From positions 1-9,548 of the forward strand of contig VXRI01000268.1 in assembly GCA_009838595.1 (NCBI GenBank): a DNA stretch of 9,548 nucleotides, in the 5' to 3' direction. The stretch is from Chloroflexota bacterium (GTDB lineage Bacteria; Chloroflexota; Dehalococcoidia; Lucifugimonadales; JADFKI01). The notes beneath the pieces are model-generated. The model saw only the letters and a list, made by a program, of their open reading frames with translations. It was not told where the DNA came from and ran no database searches. This document shows, in pieces, positions 6,077-9,548 of this stretch (the first letter of the stretch is position 1; every line of letters begins with the position of its first letter). The position numbers and the translations under genes were made by a program.

Positions 6077-7744
6077 ATGAGACTGTTAGCCAGTAGCGTG
6101 GCGATTTCACTTGTTGCTGCATTTGCCCTCGCGGTTCTTGCAGGCAACTTGCCATTGGGGATTCTCTCATCAGAGAACTCGGACATTGTCGAAGCGAGTA
6201 GCCGCGAACCGCGGCTCTTCAATCGGGATGGCGGCGCATCACCACAGACCAAAGTCGATCCACTCGAAGCGACCAAATCTTACGTGAATGACGCCATCGC
6301 CGCGTACCGGCAAGACCCTGAAGAGGCATTGGCTTACTATCGATCTGAGGGAAGCATTGTTAACGACCCACCGGGTCTGTACCTGACTTTGCTTGACGGC
6401 GGCATCATCAAGGCGAACCCTGTATTTCGTGGCGCTGAGGGATTGAGCTTGTCTTGGCGTGAAGACCCTCTGGGGAACAGATATGGAGCAAAGCTGGCAG
6501 AAGCAGACGAAGACGGCGCCGTCGTGGAATATCTCCTTCCGATTTCCAGTCAGGACTACACCTTCCGCAAGAAGACTGCTTGGGCAATTCGCGCCGAGGT
6601 CCCTGACATCGATAACCCCGGTGAAACCGAGAACCTCGTGTTTACAGCTGGCTGGCTGGACTTGGAAGGAGATGTCGAATCCGCATTCACTGAAGCGCAG
6701 CAAGCCGTCGCAGCCGTCATTGAAGCCAGGGCTCGTATGCAGGTTGAAGTGTCAGTCCCAGAAGTTGGAACCGCAGTTCCAACATTTAACTATTACAAAT
6801 CAACCGACAGCATAGACGGCGAGATATACGTTTGGTTGGCATTACCACCAAACGGTTCAATTGCCGCCGATGCTACCATGCCCGAACTGGTAGGACGGAA
6901 TATAGCCGACGTCTATCCTGATGTTGGCGAGGACATGCTGGCGGTTCAACCTCAGCAAGCACGATGGCTTACACACATGTGGCCAAATCCCCAGACGAAT
7001 CGAGTGGAACTGAAGCACTCTTACGTAACCAATTTCGTTGGCATCTATATCGTCTCCGGTTACTATGGCGACACGCCTCCGCCCACGTCAGCGGACCCCT
7101 GCATTGTGCCAATTGACGGGAGTGGCACGTTCACCGGCACCTGGGACAACACCTGTCACTCAGAAGACAGACCGCATGACGTAGACGGTGGTGGTGAAAT
7201 CGGCAGTGACTACTACGCTCGTTTCTACACCTTCACGCTAAATGCGACGGCGAGCGTTACGATAATCCTGACTTCAGATGATGATCCACCGATGGATACT
7301 TTCCTGTATCTCAGAGTCGGAGAAGAAAAGCACGGGGAAACAGTGGCAGAGAACGATGATATTTCATCTAGCAACCGTAACTCACGTATAGTTGGCCATC
7401 TCCTGGGGCCTGGCACATACACAATCGAAGCGACAACTTATAACGCTGGGGAAACTGGCGAATTCACGCTCATTGTGAACGTGGAATCGACTGACGAAAC
7501 GCCTGAACCACCTGAGCCTGATGTGAAGTACATAGCCATCAGTAGCGGCGCAAACCACGTCTGCGCCATCGCTGAGAACGGCTCGATAATGTGCTGGGGA
7601 AATGAAGACGGTGACAATCATGGGCAGGTCTCTGACCGGCCCGCGAGCGGACGCTTTATACAAATCAGCAGTGGCGACACCCACACCTGCGCCCTGCGCG
7701 ATGACGGCGCTGTCAGATGCTGGGGCAGTATCGACGTTCCCTAG
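6077..7744 (+). CDS. Exported Cache-PPC-RCC1 modular protein, probably truncated in the RCC1 region
   Basis: A 555-residue exported protein. The N-terminus has a signal peptide: MRLL, hydrophobic stretch about 7-30. Residues about 65-195 look like a Cache-type ligand-binding domain ('YVNDAIAAYRQDPEEALAYYRS', 'GLYLTLLDGGIIKANPVFRG', closing 'NLVFTAGWLDLEG'). Residues about 240-330 resemble a second Cache-like unit ('GEIYVWLALPPNGSI', 'PELVGRNIADVYPDVGEDML', 'IYIVSGYY'). Residues about 345-468 fit a bacterial pre-peptidase C-terminal (PPC) domain ('YYARFYTFTLNATASVTIIL', 'DTFLYLR', 'NDDISSSNRNSRI', 'LGPGTYTIEATTY'). A proline-rich linker then leads to two RCC1 repeats (about 484-520 and 527-552, 'SSGANHVCAIAENGSIMCWG'). 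RCC1 propellers normally need about seven blades, so two followed by a stop suggests loss of the 3' end. The stop lies in a short repeat-like sequence. There is no transmembrane or kinase segment, so this is not a standard Cache receptor. GGAG lies just before the ATG. Domain calls are by eye; Cache and PPC are moderately sure, RCC1 is sure. Confidence 0.85.
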   Translation: MRLLASSVAISLVAAFALAVLAGNLPLGILSSENSDIVEASSREPRLFNRDGGASPQTKVDPLEATKSYVNDAIAAYRQDPEEALAYYRSEGSIVNDPPGLYLTLLDGGIIKANPVFRGAEGLSLSWREDPLGNRYGAKLAEADEDGAVVEYLLPISSQDYTFRKKTAWAIRAEVPDIDNPGETENLVFTAGWLDLEGDVESAFTEAQQAVAAVIEARARMQVEVSVPEVGTAVPTFNYYKSTDSIDGEIYVWLALPPNGSIAADATMPELVGRNIADVYPDVGEDMLAVQPQQARWLTHMWPNPQTNRVELKHSYVTNFVGIYIVSGYYGDTPPPTSADPCIVPIDGSGTFTGTWDNTCHSEDRPHDVDGGGEIGSDYYARFYTFTLNATASVTIILTSDDDPPMDTFLYLRVGEEKHGETVAENDDISSSNRNSRIVGHLLGPGTYTIEATTYNAGETGEFTLIVNVESTDETPEPPEPDVKYIAISSGANHVCAIAENGSIMCWGNEDGDNHGQVSDRPASGRFIQISSGDTHTCALRDDGAVRCWGSIDVP

Positions 7745-7756
7745 GGGCAATTCATT
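7739..7756. repeat. Half-palindrome repeat end at the RCC1-gene stop codon
   Basis: TAGGGGCAATTCAT begins at 7742 with the stop codon itself. I recall the dyad GGGGCAATTCAT/ATGAATTGCCCC as a short interspersed repeat or element end in environmental genomes; only one half is present here. The GGGCAAT core is also shared with the inverted-repeat arms at 8026 and 8206. Its exact fit with the abrupt end of the RCC1 region suggests an insertion or recombination junction. The assignment is from memory and weak. Confidence 0.3.
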
Positions 7757-8025
7757 TGGCGTCAGCCTTCGACTGTAAAAGGTGTCGTTGTTCAGGATAA
7801 ATGTCAGTGTGAGTGCCCAGCATAAATGCACTTGTATGTTGCAGAAGCCTCTCAGATAGGCCAATCTGTGAGGTGGGCAAGAAATGCCGTCGTTGCCCAG
7901 GTGTGATCAAGGCACATATGCTGAGCTGCCCGAAAGACGGCATGACACTCTCCCGCGACCTTGGTTGCTACGAACGGATGCAAGGGCAGGGCGTGGTCTT
8001 GTATGCAAGGAAACCGCCTAGGGCG
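7745..8025. other. Non-coding stretch after the truncated RCC1 gene
   Basis: No convincing gene on either strand. A 92-codon plus-strand frame opens with GTG at 7813, is Cys-rich early on and runs into the inverted-repeat element, but has no ribosome binding site or family signature. None of the three plus-strand frames after 7744 continues an RCC1 repeat. An imperfect hairpin (CCTCTCAGA at 7848-7856, TCTGTGAGG at 7865-7873, eight of nine pairs) is the only local structure. It shares the 8-mer TCTGTGAG with the hairpin at 5926-5948. Confidence 0.5.
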
Positions 8026-8222
8026 TCAGGGCAATCGCATCTTGCGATAATTGAAATACTTATTGCGCTCACTTATCTTATACAGCGATGATTCCAAGTT
8101 TCATTGAAGGTTTGGAAAAGCCTTGACTGTATATTTCAGCGAATATCGTAGATTGGAAGAGGGGCAAACCGGCTGATTTCTCCGAAGTTCTCGCCCAATC
8201 AATTTAGATGCGATTGCCCTGA
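8026..8222. mobile_element. 197-bp MITE-like segment bounded by perfect 17-bp inverted repeats
   Basis: TCAGGGCAATCGCATCT at 8026-8042 is the exact reverse complement of 8206-8222. The 163 bp between contain no credible gene and are AT-rich compared with the flanks. Seventeen perfect bases at this distance are very unlikely by chance. Termini beginning CAGGG resemble ISAs1-type IS ends, so this may be a miniature derivative mobilised by such a transposase; that link is inference. No matching 8-10 bp target duplication is visible just outside the arms, so the insertion is old or the real ends differ by a few bases. Confidence 0.6.
8034..8048. repeat. Short hairpin inside the left arm of the MITE-like element
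   Basis: ATCGCA (8034-8039) and TGCGAT (8043-8048) form a 6-bp stem with a 3-nt loop, so the left arm can pair either locally or with the distant right arm. The right arm lacks this local partner. Confidence 0.4.
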
Positions 8223-8311
8223 TTGTTGCCGCTAAAGCCTTGGAAACCAATGTCTATTATGATATTGACGCCGCGTACCTTATAGCCCGCTTGATGCCAG
8301 GAGGTTACTCC

Positions 8312-8377
8312 ATGTATTGGCAGTCCCTGACTCGTGTCGCGTGGCGTCGGGGTAGGCGTAACCGTACCACTACCTGA
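8312..8377 (+). CDS. Possible 21-residue basic micro-ORF
   Basis: The ATG at 8312 lies seven bases after a near-perfect Shine-Dalgarno (AGGAGG at 8299-8304) and reads 21 codons to TGA at 8375. The peptide is strongly basic (seven Arg, with a WRRGRRNR stretch) and is like nothing I recognise. It lies just past the MITE-like element and overlaps the 3' end of the convergent PLP-enzyme gene by 8 bp. No good promoter is seen. The ribosome binding site is the only real support; it could be chance or the start of a deleted gene. Confidence 0.2.
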   Translation: MYWQSLTRVAWRRGRRNRTTT

Positions 8378-9527
8378 ACAACTCCGCTATCCGCTCCCCT
8401 ACGACATGCTCTTCGCCCTCGTTCAGCCCGAAGGTGTGGATGGTGATGCAGTCTTCCCAGTCGCGGACGCGTGTCCATATCGGCGGGTCGCCTGCCTTTA
8501 GTTTGTCCACTACTTCTTGCACTGTCATGCCGGTAACTGCGGGGTCAACTCGCAGGTCGAGTCCGAACGGCTGATGGCCGATGATGTTGTCGAGCATCAC
8601 CGCGCTCACGCCGTCGATGCCTTGCAGAGCGTCTATGATGGTCTGCGTCCTGCTCTCGGTGACGGCGAGACGCTCTTCGTGGTTCATTGTCATCCAGCGG
8701 CGCGTGGCGGCGACCGCGCCAATCATCTCTTGGCGGTCGATCTTTTGCGGTCTGCCTACGCCACGCACGCGCCTGCCCTCGTAAGAGGCGAATGCCTGAT
8801 AGCTGAGTTTGCGAATCATGTCCTCAGTGCCGAGCGCAAGCCCGACAGACTGCGGCGCGCCCATGTACTTCGCCGCGATGCACTGGAAGTCCGCGCCCAT
8901 CCGCACATACTTGCCGAAATTTTCCAGCGGGTATATCTGCCCTGCCGCGTCCACAGTTACAGGCACTCCGTGTGCGTGCGCTATTTCAATAGTGTCTTCC
9001 AACGACAACGCCTGCGGGTCCGGCGACTGCTCGACGGCGTAGTAATGCACGCCCGCCGTGTTCGCGCCAATAGCGTTCTCCAAGTCTTCGCGCGTAGTCT
9101 GCTCGTCAGAGCCGAAGTCCACAAGTTTCGCGCCGGCGAGTTCAAGACAGCGGTCGTACCAGTAGTGCTGCATATATCGCTGCCGCCGTTGTATCAGGAT
9201 TTCGTTCTTCATGCCGGTGGTGTCCGGCAGCTGCTGAATCTTGTCGTCGTCGTCGCCCGCCATCAGCGCAGCCGTCGCCAGCGTTAGCGCGGAGCCTGCG
9301 CCCGATGTGATGTACGCAGCAGGCACATCTACCATATCCGCAATCGCCTGTCCAGCGCGCTCCTGCAAGTCCATCAGCGGGATGTACGCGGCGTCCGCCT
9401 TGTCCATCGCCTCGCGCACTTCCGGCGCGGGCGTTGAGCCGCCCAGCATCGTTACGCTTACGATAGCGTTGATTATCGGTGTTGCGCCGAGTTCCTTGTA
9501 AATCTCTGCCCAGTTGGAATCTGCCAT
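8370..9527 (-). CDS. SelA-family PLP-dependent enzyme (aminotransferase fold type I)
   Basis: A 385-residue cytoplasmic enzyme of the SelA / D-glucosaminate-6-phosphate ammonia-lyase-like superfamily, which uses pyridoxal phosphate. Seen: a start block 'LGATPIINAIVSVTMLGGSTPAPEV', the phosphate-cup 'TSGAGSAL' (74-81), PLP-ring Asp193 in 'GVPVTVDAAGQIYP', and probable Schiff-base Lys220 in 'ADFQCIAAKYMGAPQSVGL'. The equivalent family block is usually 'SGGKxxxGPQ', so GG is replaced by AA here. It is shorter than bacterial SelA proteins (about 460 residues) and lacks their N-terminal tRNA-binding extension, so selenocysteine synthesis is unlikely; a lyase or aminotransferase acting on an amino acid or amino-sugar acid is more plausible. 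The substrate is not inferable. AGGAGAGG five bases upstream supports the ATG. Its right-hand neighbours are outside the window. It converges on the accessory region and looks intact. Confidence 0.85.
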   Translation of the reverse strand: MADSNWAEIYKELGATPIINAIVSVTMLGGSTPAPEVREAMDKADAAYIPLMDLQERAGQAIADMVDVPAAYITSGAGSALTLATAALMAGDDDDKIQQLPDTTGMKNEILIQRRQRYMQHYWYDRCLELAGAKLVDFGSDEQTTREDLENAIGANTAGVHYYAVEQSPDPQALSLEDTIEIAHAHGVPVTVDAAGQIYPLENFGKYVRMGADFQCIAAKYMGAPQSVGLALGTEDMIRKLSYQAFASYEGRRVRGVGRPQKIDRQEMIGAVAATRRWMTMNHEERLAVTESRTQTIIDALQGIDGVSAVMLDNIIGHQPFGLDLRVDPAVTGMTVQEVVDKLKAGDPPIWTRVRDWEDCITIHTFGLNEGEEHVVGERIAELFR

Positions 9528-9548
9528 TTTATCCTCTCCTCTATGTGC

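Noticed and set aside
7382..7864. A 160-codon minus-strand frame over the RCC1 3' end
   Set aside because: It lies mostly antisense to a clear PPC/RCC1 coding region and reads as a shadow.
7813..8091. A Cys-rich 92-codon plus-strand frame
   Set aside because: GTG start without a ribosome binding site, it runs into the inverted-repeat element, and the Cys spacing fits no known metal-binding pattern.
8341..8378. Terminator for the PLP-enzyme gene (GGTAG/CTACC arms)
   Set aside because: Only five pairs with a long loop and no T-run on the minus strand.
1..9548. CRISPR array, tRNA or rRNA genes
   Set aside because: No regularly spaced repeats, cloverleaf-like sequences or rRNA signatures were seen in the window.

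Overview
The window looks like a chromosomal piece from an uncultured, moderately GC-rich bacterium. A marine or host-associated Chloroflexota (Dehalococcoidia/SAR202-like) is my best guess. That guess rests on the style of the exported proteins (a cadherin-like 'ENGTDP' module, PPC domain, Cache domains and RCC1 repeats in secreted proteins), the SelA-like PLP enzyme, and the many decayed mobile-element ends. It is an inference from family knowledge, not a database result.

Layout, left to right. (1) Positions 23-2404, minus strand: a sufB-sufC operon for Fe-S cluster assembly, both genes intact, with a good promoter and a perfect inverted repeat near the predicted transcription start; sufD or other partners would lie beyond the left edge. 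(2) Positions 2541-3060, minus strand: the decayed C-terminal part of what looks like a large DNA-methyltransferase-type gene, with two frame changes, one of them at a perfect 17-bp tandem duplication. (3) Positions about 3062-3788: a defective IS5-family insertion sequence bounded by a 12-bp inverted repeat. Its transposase is broken by a frame change at an A7 run and by small deletions. (4) Positions 3851-7744, plus strand: two consecutive genes, each with its own candidate promoter, for exported, probably surface or extracellular proteins. The first has an internally duplicated ~123-residue domain with a conserved Cys pair and a cadherin-like C-terminal module. The second has the order Cache, Cache-like, PPC, two RCC1 repeats and appears truncated inside an RCC1 propeller. 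(5) Positions 7745-8369: about 625 bp with no convincing gene but with mobile-element traces. There is a half-palindrome repeat exactly at the RCC1 stop codon, and a 197-bp segment bounded by perfect 17-bp inverted repeats (MITE-like). (6) Positions 8370-9527, minus strand: an intact SelA-family PLP-dependent enzyme with a strong ribosome binding site.

The stable housekeeping genes (sufBC and the PLP enzyme) flank an accessory island holding a dead restriction/modification-type gene, a dead IS, a MITE-like element and two exported modular proteins of unknown role. I see no complete new defence or biosynthetic system. The most novel material is the domain architecture of the two exported proteins and the inverted-repeat element next to them.
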